Source: Nitrospiraceae bacterium
GTDB taxonomy: Bacteria > Nitrospirota > Nitrospiria > Nitrospirales > Nitrospiraceae
Direction: 5' to 3'
Length of the DNA: 42,492 bases
Assembly (NCBI GenBank): GCA_013140715.1
Contig: JABFSG010000003.1
Location: 1-42,492, forward strand
A program made the translations under genes and the position numbers. The notes beneath the pieces were generated by a model. That model made no database searches. It had not been told where the DNA came from and saw nothing but the letters and a program-made list of their open reading frames with translations. Below are positions 1 to 8,129 of the stretch, in pieces; the stretch's first letter is position 1; every line of letters starts with the position of its first letter.

Positions 1-1720
1 GGCGGGCGATGGCCAGGGCTGTGAGCGGATGGTCGCCGGTAATCATGATGGTGCGGACACCGGCTTGGCGGCAGCGGGCAATGGCTTCCGGCACTTCGTG
101 GCGCGGGGGGTCTATCATCGCCACGAGGCCGAGAAAGGTGAGGGTCTGCTCTACCTGCTCGATGTCCAGCTTCTCGAGTCCCTGTTCAATATTGCGCATG
201 GCCACAGCCAGGACTCGATAGGCTTGCTGTGCGAAGGTACGGCTCTGTTCCATGATGCGTAGCCGGTCTTCCTGACTCATCTGGGAGCGTGCACTGTGGT
301 GGAGCATGTGAGTGCAGAGTGGCAGGAGCGATTCCGGCGCTCCCTTCACGAAGGCCACGAGGTGGCCTTCCCGCCAATGGAGGGTGGACATGCGCTTCCG
401 ATCTGCGTCGAACGGGAGCTCGCCCATGCGGGGCATCGGTTCACGGTGGAGGAGTCCGTGATCCTGTGCGAATTCGACCAGGGCCACTTCGGTTGGATCG
501 CCTGTGATGGTGGGGCGGCCATCGGTTCGCCGCACACGTTTGGCATTGTGGCAGTGGATGATCGCCTCGAAGAGCGGCGCATAGTCCTCGGCCTCGATCG
601 CGCTGGTCACACGTCCGGCGATCACCAGACAGCTTTCCTGCACCTCGATTTCGAGATGGTCCATATAGAAACGAGCCACGCGCATCCGGTTCTCGGTCAG
701 TGTCCCAGTCTTGTCCGTGCAAATGACGGTGGTGCAGCCTAAGGTTTCAACGGACGTCAGTTGCTTGATGAGCGCGTGGCGTTTGGCCATGCGCTGACTG
801 CCTAGGGCCAAGGCCAGCGTCACGGTGGGGAGCAGCCCTTCCGGCACGTTCGCGACGATAATGCCGATCCCGAAGATTGCGCTGATCCAGAATCCCAAGC
901 CCATGGAAACGCCGATGACGAAAAAGACCATGCCCATGGCGAGCGACAACAGTGCGACCACATGGGTGATCTTCACGATTTCTTTTTGCAGCGGGCTGAG
1001 ACCTGTCTCCACGCTTGTGGAGAGGCGAGCGATCTTGCCGAATTCTGTCTGCATGCCGGTGGCGAACACCACCGCCTTGCCTCTGCCGGAGAGCACGGGG
1101 GTGCCGGCGAATAGGAGATTGGGAATGTCCAGGAGATGACCGTCGGTGATCGGCTCCGCTGTCCGCCGCTTCGGTCGGGATTCGCCCGTGAGAGATGAGA
1201 GGTCGACCAGCATGTCGGCTGCTTCGATGAGCCGGGCGTCGGCAGAGACCTGTTCTCCTTCCTCGATCACGATCACGTCGCCCGGCACGATCTCACTCCG
1301 CAACACGTCATGCGGTTGATTGCCTCGCAGCACCCAGGCTCTGGCAGGGAGGAGGCGGTGGAGAGCATGCACCGCGCGCTCCGCCTTATATTCCTGAAAG
1401 AAAGCAAAGGCGGCGTTGATGACGATCACACCGAGGATTGCCCAGCCGAGCGTGGCCATCCCTTCACCGGGTTTCATGAATTCTGCCGTGAAGGCCAGGG
1501 CTGCGGCGATCCAGAGCAATAGGGCCAAGAAATGGGTGAATTGATGGAGAAACCCTCGAAGCAACGAATAACGAGTCGGTTCCTCCAAAACGTTGGGGCC
1601 ATGCCGATTGAGCCGCTCCTGTGCCTCTTCGGGCGACAGGCCTCCTTCCCTGGTTTCCAGGCGTTTGAAGATTTCATCGACCGTCAGTCGGTGGAGCTGC
1701 GGCTCGCCGAGGTCAGGCAC
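1..1720 (-). CDS. P2-type cation-transporting ATPase, N-terminal 573 residues (runs off the left edge)
   Basis: Integral-membrane pump that uses ATP to move a cation. Reading the minus strand from GTG at 1720 gives an N-terminal cation-ATPase domain, paired hydrophobic segments, the actuator loop SSLTGES, the membrane motif NVPEGL, the phosphorylation motif DKTGTLT (Asp about residue 336), the nucleotide-domain KGAPE motif and MITGDH near the window edge. NVPEGLLPTVTLALALGSQR and ICTDKTGTLTENRM resemble bacterial relatives of Na,K/H,K-ATPases (P2C-like) more than SERCA-type pumps; the ion is not certain. The GTG lies inside the 3' end of the universal stress protein gene (8-base overlap) and an in-frame stop sits five codons upstream, so no earlier start is possible and translation is probably coupled. 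The C-terminal third is outside the window. Confidence 0.9.
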   Translation of the reverse strand, partial: MPDLGEPQLHRLTVDEIFKRLETREGGLSPEEAQERLNRHGPNVLEEPTRYSLLRGFLHQFTHFLALLLWIAAALAFTAEFMKPGEGMATLGWAILGVIVINAAFAFFQEYKAERAVHALHRLLPARAWVLRGNQPHDVLRSEIVPGDVIVIEEGEQVSADARLIEAADMLVDLSSLTGESRPKRRTAEPITDGHLLDIPNLLFAGTPVLSGRGKAVVFATGMQTEFGKIARLSTSVETGLSPLQKEIVKITHVVALLSLAMGMVFFVIGVSMGLGFWISAIFGIGIIVANVPEGLLPTVTLALALGSQRMAKRHALIKQLTSVETLGCTTVICTDKTGTLTENRMRVARFYMDHLEIEVQESCLVIAGRVTSAIEAEDYAPLFEAIIHCHNAKRVRRTDGRPTITGDPTEVALVEFAQDHGLLHREPMPRMGELPFDADRKRMSTLHWREGHLVAFVKGAPESLLPLCTHMLHHSARSQMSQEDRLRIMEQSRTFAQQAYRVLAVAMRNIEQGLEKLDIEQVEQTLTFLGLVAMIDPPRHEVPEAIARCRQAGVRTIMITGDHPLTALAIAR

Positions 1721-2624
1721 GACGGCCTCGCACGATCAGGACTGAACAGGGGGCATGTCTCAGGAGACTGTCCGAGACGCTGCCGAGATGGAGCTTCTCG
1801 CTCTTGGTCAAGTCGCGTGACCCGATCACCAGGAGGTCGGTATGATCCGCCTCCACGTGCTTGACGATAGTATCGATGACGTGGTCCATCTGTACTTCTG
1901 TGACGACGGCGTAGCCGTCTTTCAGGAATTCATCCCGTAATGATGTGACAAGTGTCGTGGCCCGTTCGAGGATCGGTCGTTCCAATTCTTCGACTTGTGT
2001 TTTGGGGAGGTATCGAACGGCCAGGTCTGTCACAGGTCGTTCGGCAGAGGAGAGGATGGTGGTCGTGGCAGATTCTGGAAGAATCCGTGATCGAAGAAAC
2101 CGGGCGGCGGCTCGGGACGGCTTCGAGTCATCGACTGCAAGGGTTACCCGCGTCAGTTGATGGATCGGCTGTTTCACGACGAAGACAGAGCAGGTGGCCA
2201 TTGATGCAACCTGCCGGGAGATGCTCCCCAATAAAAATCCCTGAATGTCGCTCAATCCACGGGATCCGATGAGGATGAGATCGGCCTTCACTCGTTGCGC
2301 TTGTCGCACGATCGTCCGGGCGAGGGGGCCATGGGCTAAGACAGGGTGGTATTTTGTGCGAGGGCCGGTAGCGGCCTGTCCGAGTGCGACACGAGCTGAT
2401 CGCTCCGCTTGGCGGAGAAGGATTCCTCCGGCCTTCTCCATGGCGCCCAAGGCGCGCTTTTCTGCCACGGGATTTTTGCCTCTGCCCGTTCCCGTTCGGA
2501 AGGCCGAGGGATCAACCACGTGGAGAAGCGTCACTTCCTCCGGTTCACGTCCGGCGAGAGCTTCGAGTGCTTGTACCCCCCACTGCGACCATTCAGACCC
2601 ATCCACTGCACAAAGAATTCGCAT
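1713..2624 (-). CDS. Tandem universal stress protein (two UspA domains)
   Basis: Cytoplasmic stress protein of 303 residues made of two UspA folds. Domain 1 starts MRILCAVDGSEWS and carries the nucleotide-binding signature IGSRGLSD...GSISRQV; domain 2 carries VTLAVDDS and IGSRDLTKSEKLHLGSVSDS. Both contain the G-x2-G-x9-G-S/T type loop expected of ATP-binding Usp proteins, slightly altered in domain 2 (GSRDL). A GGAGGGAG ribosome binding site precedes ATG 2624. It is the first gene of a two-gene minus-strand unit with the P-type ATPase, whose start overlaps its stop. USP-ATPase pairs suggest nucleotide- or stress-linked ion transport, but that link is inferred. Confidence 0.92.
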   Translation of the reverse strand: MRILCAVDGSEWSQWGVQALEALAGREPEEVTLLHVVDPSAFRTGTGRGKNPVAEKRALGAMEKAGGILLRQAERSARVALGQAATGPRTKYHPVLAHGPLARTIVRQAQRVKADLILIGSRGLSDIQGFLLGSISRQVASMATCSVFVVKQPIHQLTRVTLAVDDSKPSRAAARFLRSRILPESATTTILSSAERPVTDLAVRYLPKTQVEELERPILERATTLVTSLRDEFLKDGYAVVTEVQMDHVIDTIVKHVEADHTDLLVIGSRDLTKSEKLHLGSVSDSLLRHAPCSVLIVRGRRA

Positions 2625-2849
2625 GACAGGCTCCCTCCCTCAGTAACATTGATGATCGACAAACAGCGCGTGGCTTCGGGTATCAGAACTGCATTGCATG
2701 TGCCTGTGAAGTTAAGGAGTGGGGAAGGGGAATTAGTCCTATTACAAGGAGTTGCAAAGAGAAACAGGAGGTCGATTCCCATGGATGATGCAGCGTTTTG
2801 CAGCAGAGAAGCAGGTCACACTGTGGTGAATAGCGTCAGTTCCTGGGGC

Positions 2850-2946
2850 TTGTTTGTTTGGTTTCTTTGGTTGATTTGGTTTGTCTCGTTGATTTGGACT
2901 GAATCAACCAAACAAACCAGATGGACCAAATAAACGAAATAAACCG
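2850..2946. repeat. Quasi-palindromic word repeat C1 (TTTGGTT-type)
   Basis: Left arm 2850-2898 is a string of degenerate words such as TTTGGTTGATTTGG; right arm 2900-2946 is its approximate complement (AATCAACCAAACAAACC). By eye about 36 of 48 aligned positions pair, leaving a tiny loop, so the RNA or DNA could form one long imperfect hairpin. It lies between divergent genes and ends 4 nt before the GAGGAGGG ribosome binding site of the CBS gene at 2964. It occupies most of the 2625-2963 gap; the remainder holds no gene that I can support. Confidence 0.8.
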
Positions 2947-2963
2947 GAGTGAGGAGGGCATAC

Positions 2964-3413
2964 ATGCCGGCGAAGAAGGCGAAGACAAAGAGGAAGGCTA
3001 GGACAGATAAGAAGAAGGACTTCGGAGAGATGACCGTCAAGCAGGTAATGCAGAAAATGGTGCAATCCGCTCATCTCAAGACCAAAGGTAACGTCATTGC
3101 GTCGCTCATGATCGAGGGGTTTGGCGCCGTACCGGTGGTCGACGCTAAAGATAAACTCCTGGGCATCGTCAGCGAGCATGATTTGCTGGGTGTATTGGAT
3201 GACGGGCATGAGCTCGCTGCCGTCTCCGCGGCCGACATCATGACGTACAATCCCTACTCGGTCCACCCGGAAACGATACTCCCGACGCTGACTCATGTGT
3301 TTAGAGCCAGCGATTTGATTCGCGTGCCGGTGGTGGACGCCAAAGACACGCTTGTCGGCATCATCGCCAGGCGGGATGTGCTTCGTGCGTACCTGGCGGC
3401 CGGGCGTGCGTGA
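2964..3413 (+). CDS. CBS-domain pair protein (with Lys/Arg-rich N-terminus)
   Basis: 149-residue cytoplasmic protein: a basic leader (MPAKKAKTKRKARTDKKK, residues 1-18) followed by two CBS motifs. CBS1 covers MTVKQVM...GFGAVPVVDAKDKLLGIVSEHDLLG and CBS2 covers AADIMTYNPYSV...DLIRVPVVDAKDTLVGIIARRDVL. Paired CBS modules usually form a Bateman domain binding adenine nucleotides. ATG 2964 is preferred over the in-frame GTG at 2949 because GAGGAGGG lies correctly spaced before it. It is paralogous to the next gene (3592). The long hairpin C1 directly precedes the ribosome binding site and palindrome A1 begins within its stop codon. The basic extension could bind nucleic acid; that is speculative. 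Confidence 0.9.
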   Translation: MPAKKAKTKRKARTDKKKDFGEMTVKQVMQKMVQSAHLKTKGNVIASLMIEGFGAVPVVDAKDKLLGIVSEHDLLGVLDDGHELAAVSAADIMTYNPYSVHPETILPTLTHVFRASDLIRVPVVDAKDTLVGIIARRDVLRAYLAAGRA

Positions 3414-3530
3414 TGCTAAAAATGGCCGTCAGCAGCGTTCTCACCTCGAAAGCATCCTCAACGTAGCTCTGAGGCTACGCCTCCGGTGCTTTCATCGGCT
3501 GCGGCCTTGCTGACAACCATTTTTAGCATC
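3412..3530. repeat. Palindromic repeat family A, copy 1
   Basis: Begins inside the TGA stop of the CBS gene. Ends pair as GATGCTAAAAATGG / CCATTTTTAGCATC; the core contains CGTTCTC, ATCCTCAACGTA, an inner hairpin CGTAGCtctgaGGCTACG, then CGCCTCCGGT and CTGCGGCCTTGCTG. The core words are shared with copies at 4027 and 29001. It can fold into a long cruciform or hairpin, and the U-run in the right arm suggests a possible transcription terminator. Confidence 0.85.
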
Positions 3531-3591
3531 CCGCGGGAAGGCTTTTTTGTTGTGCTGAGGGCTTCTAGATAAGGACAAAAAAGGAGGGGCT

Positions 3592-4026
3592 ATGCGACAA
3601 ACGGAGTTTCTCACGGCGGCCTGCGATCCTAAGGCCCTGACTGTGGGACAATTGATGCAGGATGCGGTTTTTACCTGTGGCTCCAGGGCCGATGCCTTGT
3701 CCATCAGCCGTATGATGACTCAGCGAAACTTCGGCAGTCTGCCGGTGGTGGAAGAGGACCGGACCCTGGTCGGTCTAATAAGCGAGTATGATCTGCTTCA
3801 GGCGATGATCGATGGCCGCGACCTGCGGAAGATCATGGTCGTAGAAATCATGAGCAGCAACCCGGTGACGGCCACCGAAAATATGAAGCTGGAGCAGGTC
3901 GCAAATCTGTTCCAGGATCGGTACATCACGCGCGTGCCGGTCGTACGGAACGGCAAACTCGTCGGTATCCTGGCGCGGCGTGATCTGTTGTATGGCTATA
4001 TGAAAGCGTCGCAGTACTGGTCTTAA
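3592..4026 (+). CDS. CBS-domain pair protein
   Basis: 144-residue cytoplasmic protein with two CBS motifs: QLMQDAVFTC...NFGSLPVVEEDRTLVGLISEYDLL and EIMSSNPVTA...YITRVPVVRNGKLVGILARRDLL. No other domain is present, so it is a stand-alone Bateman module, probably an energy or nucleotide sensor acting on a partner. AAAAGGAGGGG precedes ATG 3592. It is clearly a paralogue of the protein at 2964 but lacks that protein's basic N-terminus. The two genes are separated by palindrome A1 and this one ends directly at palindrome A2. No partner enzyme is fused or adjacent. Confidence 0.9.
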   Translation: MRQTEFLTAACDPKALTVGQLMQDAVFTCGSRADALSISRMMTQRNFGSLPVVEEDRTLVGLISEYDLLQAMIDGRDLRKIMVVEIMSSNPVTATENMKLEQVANLFQDRYITRVPVVRNGKLVGILARRDLLYGYMKASQYWS

Positions 4027-4151
4027 CAGGATGCTGAAAATGACCCCCAGCGTCGTTCTCAGTCGCTCGTCTCCCTGCAACGTACCCCAAGGGTACGCTT
4101 CGGTTGCCGAGCTCCCTGCGGCCTTGCTGGGATGTCATTTTGAGCATCCTG
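4027..4151. repeat. Palindromic repeat family A, copy 2
   Basis: Starts at the first base after the TAA of the CBS gene. Outer stem CAGGATGCTgAAAATGAC pairs with GTCATTTTgAGCATCCTG; the inner hairpin is CGTACCCcaaGGGTACG. Relative to copy 1 the differences in both stems are largely compensated on the opposite arm, which implies that folding is maintained. Possible reading frames inside it are artefacts of the repeat. Confidence 0.88.
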
Positions 4152-4202
4152 GGGGTGCTACTGTATCTATTCGGTGCCGCCTTGCTCAGAAATACATCGA
4201 AT

Positions 4203-5033
4203 ATGTCCGCTACTATGCTCAGGGCAGTCTGGAGTTTACTGATGGTCGTGAGTGTGATGATCATCATCATGGGCTCTCAGGTTTCCGCACAAGCTGATTC
4301 CTCCAAGAAGCATCGCGGTCCATGCGAGATTGTCTACCCGAGTGACGCTACTGTGGAGTGGGACTGCCGCACTCTGCGTCCTGGCGAATCACTGGAAAAA
4401 CTGTTTGGTGAAAGCTGGGTCGATGTCGCGCGATTCAATCGGATCGACCGGCGTCACGCACATTCAGGCCTATCCATCAAAGTGCCGAGGAGTTTGGAGG
4501 ATCTCACATCCTTTACTCCTCTCCCGTTATTCTATACGGCTGCAGAACGAGATGAGCAATTCATCCTGATCGATCTCACGGAGCAGTTTCTTGGCGCCTA
4601 TGAATATGGAGGCCTTCGTTTCGCGAGCCCCATCGCCTCCGGGAATGGACTGAACGGGACGCCTACGGGGAAGTTTCGACTGGCCGCCGCCCATCTTCGG
4701 CATCAATCCGATCTCTATAAGATCGAAGAGACGGACCGACCCTATCCGATGAATTACGCACTCCGGTTCCATGTGAATCGGGAAGGTGTGTCCTATTGGA
4801 TCCATGGGCGAGATATGCCGGGCTACCCGGCCTCACATGGCTGTATCGGCCTCTACGACGAGTCTATGCAGCAGGAGCAGTATGGTTTACCGAAAGATCC
4901 TGAGCTGAACGACGCGAAGCGTCTATTCGAGTGGGTCTTAGGAGGGGAAATCGATGATGATCGTGTGATCCCACTGCCGCACAGTCTTCGCGTTTACATT
5001 ATCGGCCAAGCGCCTAGTCATCGGCTGCCCTAA
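4203..5033 (+). CDS. Exported L,D-transpeptidase (LysM-like plus YkuD domain)
   Basis: Periplasmic peptidoglycan enzyme of about 276 residues. An N-terminal hydrophobic segment ending in SQVSAQA is a signal peptide. It is followed by a LysM-like segment (LRPGESLEKLFG...VARFNRI, about residues 60-95) and a YkuD catalytic domain with HGRDMPGYPASHGCIGL; the SHGC cysteine (about residue 214) is the expected nucleophile forming 3-3 cross-links or attaching proteins to peptidoglycan. The frame is open further upstream into palindrome A2, so ATG 4203 (or 4215) is preferred because it gives a compact signal peptide; no good ribosome binding site decides between them. The following gap 5034-5227 shows nothing recognisable. 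Confidence 0.88.
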   Translation: MSATMLRAVWSLLMVVSVMIIIMGSQVSAQADSSKKHRGPCEIVYPSDATVEWDCRTLRPGESLEKLFGESWVDVARFNRIDRRHAHSGLSIKVPRSLEDLTSFTPLPLFYTAAERDEQFILIDLTEQFLGAYEYGGLRFASPIASGNGLNGTPTGKFRLAAAHLRHQSDLYKIEETDRPYPMNYALRFHVNREGVSYWIHGRDMPGYPASHGCIGLYDESMQQEQYGLPKDPELNDAKRLFEWVLGGEIDDDRVIPLPHSLRVYIIGQAPSHRLP

Positions 5034-5227
5034 ATTACTATGGTATCGAAGGTGAGATTTGATAGGACCAATTCAATAGATTCCATGTCCTGTGGCATGC
5101 TTCCCCAATCGATTTTCACCACAACTACGAACTCTTTCGTTTTTCCGTACTTATCCGTGGGCATATCTGATGCACAGGGTCTAGCATTGCGTCAGTCGCC
5201 GTGTCCCTCCGGTGCGGAAGACATGAA

Positions 5228-5894
5228 ATGAGAAAGCGATGAGGATTGGATGAGGAGGATGAGGGGAAGGGGGCCATCCTCCTCGCGGGTCTGCTGAGCG
5301 TTATGCAGCTAACGGCAGGAGGTGCCTTGGCAGAGCCCCAGAAGAATTCGGCATTGCGACTCCTGTTGGACAAAGGGATCATTACGTAACAGGAATATGA
5401 CCAAGCCTTCGACGAGGATCGACGGGCGACGGTTCTCGAAGAACAGCGCGATAAACAAGCGACCGCGATCACGAAGCATGGTCTAGAATCCAAGCTGGGC
5501 GGCCTTCGGTCAAACCAACATCGATGGAGGTCTGGCCGCGGTCAGCAGTCAAACCGGAAAGTTCGAAGCCATTTGCACGACTTCACTGATGGTGCATGGC
5601 ACCTATTCTCTCCCCGACGACGGCAAGACATGGATCGGAGGCGGCTATGGGACGATCTATTCGTCGAATGCGGCTGAAATGACCTGTGCGGTGAGTGCGC
5701 CCTCTTGTGGAGGCGCCGTGCGCACGGTGCAGAATATCTATGTCCGCGACTCCACCTACTATGCCTATGCGTTCCACGATTTCACACAAGAAATTCTCGC
5801 CGTGCTGACGATGAACTTTATTCGGACTACCTATGCCGATGGGGCCTATGCCGAGGATCATCGCGTACAAGTGAGCTTTTTCTATCGATTCTAG
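5228..5894 (+). pseudogene. Decayed outer-membrane beta-barrel gene
   Basis: In one frame from 5228 there is a signal-peptide-like stretch (ILLAGLLSVMQLTAGGALAEP) and a typical porin N-terminus LRLLLDKGIIT-stop-QEYDQAFDE, interrupted by TGA at 5240 and TAA at 5387. Near 5500 the coding sense jumps by one base into the frame reading AFGQTNIDGGLAAVSS, which continues to 5894 and ends VQVSFFYRF, a characteristic C-terminal barrel strand with terminal Phe. The reconstructed product is about 215 residues, shorter than usual porins, so an internal deletion is also likely. The intact 3' part (from ATG 5589) has no signal peptide and is unlikely to be functional alone. Confidence 0.7.
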
Positions 5895-6001
5895 TTGGTT
5901 GGGTTTAAGCCCGATATTCTGTATGATGCGGCCTACATCGCAGCGCACATCGATCAGGTACAACCACTGGGGGCGATCCCTTTTCTTGTAAACGAAAAAA
6001 T

Positions 6002-6565
6002 ATGTACTGGCGGGGAACAATAGCAGTGATCGGTATAGTCTTGGGGGTCATGACTGAGCTCCAAGGATGCCGTTTGGGTGTTCAGCCCTCCATGCCGGAT
6101 ATCGGCGCAACCACCATCGCGCATACGGCGGAGATCCAAGCAGACGATCAGACCGTCAAGGAAATCATGTCCACATTTAACCATGCCGACGAAGCCCTTA
6201 AGCGAAAGGATCTGAACGCGCTTATGGACCTGTATTCGGAGGGCTACAATCACAATGGCTACACGAAGGAGATCATAAGAAGAGACTGGGATGTCCTATT
6301 TCAGCAGTATCACGATTTCTCCAGCACCCATGTATTCTCGAAAATTACAGTGGAAGTCGGCGAAGTTCCCAAGGCCGAGATCACCTGCACTGGAAGTCTT
6401 TGGGCATCCTCCGTGCGCACTGGCGAACGAGTCAATATCGATAGTTGGTTTGGCGTCGTTCATCTCTTGATCTACGAGGGTGGGGCATGGCGGATACGAG
6501 GCTATGCAGGGGAGAGCCCCCGCATCGCGCCACGGTATGCGCTTCCACCCCACCCACTTTTCTGA
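6002..6565 (+). CDS. Putative lipoprotein with NTF2/SnoaL-like domain
   Basis: 187 residues. The N-terminus has a hydrophobic segment followed by ELQGC, an approximate lipobox, so it may be a lipoprotein. The body (QTVKEIMSTFNHADEALKRKD...LMDLYSEGYNHNG...WRIRGY) has the helix-helix-helix then curved-sheet pattern of SnoaL/NTF2-like proteins, where an initial helix and D-L-Y-S signature are followed by a C-terminal W-R-I-x-G-Y strand. Such folds bind small ligands or act as lipoprotein scaffolds; no catalytic residues are evident. The start at ATG 6002 lacks a strong ribosome binding site. It is the last gene before a repeat-filled gap and the ars cluster. Confidence 0.65.
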   Translation: MYWRGTIAVIGIVLGVMTELQGCRLGVQPSMPDIGATTIAHTAEIQADDQTVKEIMSTFNHADEALKRKDLNALMDLYSEGYNHNGYTKEIIRRDWDVLFQQYHDFSSTHVFSKITVEVGEVPKAEITCTGSLWASSVRTGERVNIDSWFGVVHLLIYEGGAWRIRGYAGESPRIAPRYALPPHPLF

Positions 6566-6700
6566 GCCTGCCTTTTTGTTCACGTTTTCTCAACGCACCT
6601 CACTCAGTTCTATCCCAGCCTGTGCTCTCGCTGGAAGAACCTGCGCCCATTCCATATGCGGCATAAATATTTCCTTCAAGCTTGCTCATTGTCGATCAGG

Positions 6701-6861
6701 GATAGGGTCAGATTGATCTTCCACTGCATGCATCCATTCGTATTCTTCGCCCCATTTCAATGCCCAGCCGAGCAAGGGCGTGAGGAGATTTTGACTGCAG
6801 CCGTTGAGTGCGGCCGTTCTCAGGGCGCGCGCTCCGGGAGCGAAGAAAAGTCCTCAGGCCC
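6701..6861. repeat. Degenerate palindromic repeat family B, copy 1
   Basis: Left part GATTGATCTTCCACTGC (6711-6727) and right part 6824-6861 (GCGCGCTCCGGGAGCGAAG, then AAGTCCTCAGGCCC) match the two arms of the better copies at 12729 and 14721, separated by a longer diverged centre. It ends one base before the -35 box of arsR. It fills half of the 6566-6897 gap; the other half contains nothing I recognise. Confidence 0.55.
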
Positions 6862-6891
6862 TTGACTCATCAAAATTAGTTGATATATAGT
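6862..6891 (+). promoter_or_regulatory. arsR promoter with ArsR-type operator
   Basis: TTGACT (6862-6867), 18 nt, then TATAGT (6886-6891) is a good sigma-70 promoter. Between the boxes lies ATCAA-N6-TTGAT (6869-6884), the inverted repeat typical of ArsR/SmtB operators, so repressor binding would block polymerase. The predicted transcription start (about 6897-6899) coincides with the ATG at 6898, implying a leaderless mRNA; no ribosome binding site is present. Confidence 0.75.
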
Positions 6892-6897
6892 TTGAGC

Positions 6898-7218
6898 ATG
6901 GTTGCTCCTGCTGTCTCGTTCAAGAACGCTGTTGTCTTATTTCATGCTTTGTCGGATGAGACGCGGTTGGCGTTGCTCGAACGGTTGAAAGGGGGGGAGC
7001 GTTGTGTCTGTGAGTTGACGGATGCGATGAAGGCAAGCCAGTCGCGACTCTCGTTTCATCTCAAAGTGCTGAAGGAGGCAGGGTTCATTCAGGATCGCCG
7101 CGAGGGACGGTGGATGTACTACTCGCTTAATCCTGACGCGATCGAGGAGTTGGAAGAGTTAGTAGATTCGCTCAAGAAAGCGGCCAAGCCGGCGGTTTCG
7201 GCAGACCGGTGCTGCTGA
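6898..7218 (+). CDS. arsR: ArsR-family arsenic-responsive repressor
   Basis: 106-residue winged-helix DNA-binding repressor. FHALSDETRLALLERL and the recognition region ASQSRLSFHLKVLKEAGFI are classic ArsR motifs. Cys36 and Cys38 in ERCVCEL match the CxC arsenite site in the E. coli-type ArsR; a further Cys pair ends the protein (DRCC). It probably represses its own operon through the operator at 6869-6884. ATG 6898 is chosen over an in-frame TTG at 6880, which would lie inside the promoter -10 region. arsM follows after 44 bases. Confidence 0.92.
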   Translation: MVAPAVSFKNAVVLFHALSDETRLALLERLKGGERCVCELTDAMKASQSRLSFHLKVLKEAGFIQDRREGRWMYYSLNPDAIEELEELVDSLKKAAKPAVSADRCC

Positions 7219-7262
7219 TTTTTGGGTCAAATAGATCAACATTTCTTGATGGGAGGTGATCC

Positions 7263-8129
7263 ATGAGCACAGAGCAAGAGCTGAAGGAAGAAATCAAGGC
7301 GAGGTATGGCCAAGCGGCGTTGCAGGCCAAGCGCCCGGAACGTCGTTCTTGCTGCGGAACCGGCACGGTGTTGGAGGGAGGAAAGCTCGATCCGATCACT
7401 TCCTATCTGTATGCCGATCAGGAGACGGCGGTTCTGCCGGAGGATGCAGTTCGGGCTTCGCTTGGCTGCGGGAATCCGACGGCGCTGGCGCACATCATGC
7501 CGGGTGAAACTGTTCTCGATTTGGGATCTGGCGGCGGAATCGACGTGTTGCTCTCGGCTCGACGAGTGGGGCCTAACGGCAAGGTGTATGGATTGGACAT
7601 GACCGACGAGATGTTGGAGTTGGCAAGGGCCAATCAGGTCAAGGCCGGTGTGACCAATGTCGAATTTCTCAAGGGCGACATCGACCATATTCCGTTGCCG
7701 GATCATTCTGTCGACCTGATCATTTCCAACTGCGTCATCAACCTGTCGCCGGACAAGGACCGGGTATTGGCCGAAGCGTTCCGTGTGTTGAAGCCGGGTG
7801 GGAGATTTGCCGTTTCGGATATCGTGATCCGGGGCGAGATGCCGGCTGAAATTCAGCGGAGTCTCGAATTATGGGCCGGCTGCGTGGCCGGCGCGTTGGA
7901 AGAACATGACTACAAGGCGAAGCTCGCGCGGACCGGCTTTGAACAGGTGTCCATTGAGGCAACTCGCGTCTATACGGCTGCGGATGCGCGAGATCTGTTC
8001 GAAGGGACCGGTCTCGATGTCGAAACGATCGCGCCGCTCGTCGATGGGAAATTCATCAGCGGATTTGTACGGGCGACAAAGCCGGCAGCGCAGCCGGCGG
8101 CCTGCTGCTCCACAACCTGTTGCTCATGA
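7263..8129 (+). CDS. arsM: Arsenite S-adenosylmethionine methyltransferase
   Basis: 288-residue cytoplasmic enzyme that transfers methyl groups from SAM to trivalent arsenic, giving methylated and volatile arsenicals. Class I methyltransferase motif I is VLDLGSGGGIDVLLSA (about residues 84-99); LDMTDEML and LKGDIDHIPLPDHSVDLIISN follow. Cysteines expected to bind As(III) are present: Cys30/31 (RRSCCG), Cys69 (LGCGNP), Cys157 (SNCVINL) and Cys207 (AGCVAGAL). The tail is Cys-rich (ACCSTTCCS). A near-perfect GGAGGTGATC ribosome binding site precedes ATG 7263. The stop overlaps the arsC start by ATGA. Confidence 0.94.
   Translation: MSTEQELKEEIKARYGQAALQAKRPERRSCCGTGTVLEGGKLDPITSYLYADQETAVLPEDAVRASLGCGNPTALAHIMPGETVLDLGSGGGIDVLLSARRVGPNGKVYGLDMTDEMLELARANQVKAGVTNVEFLKGDIDHIPLPDHSVDLIISNCVINLSPDKDRVLAEAFRVLKPGGRFAVSDIVIRGEMPAEIQRSLELWAGCVAGALEEHDYKAKLARTGFEQVSIEATRVYTAADARDLFEGTGLDVETIAPLVDGKFISGFVRATKPAAQPAACCSTTCCS

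Noticed and set aside
2409-2933. Open frames ending in strings like FVWFLWLIWFV across the C-type repeats
   Set aside because: The aromatic/hydrophobic strings come from translating the GGTTTGTCTGGTT words; the same pattern recurs at 15652 and 27099 and has no ribosome binding site or family similarity.
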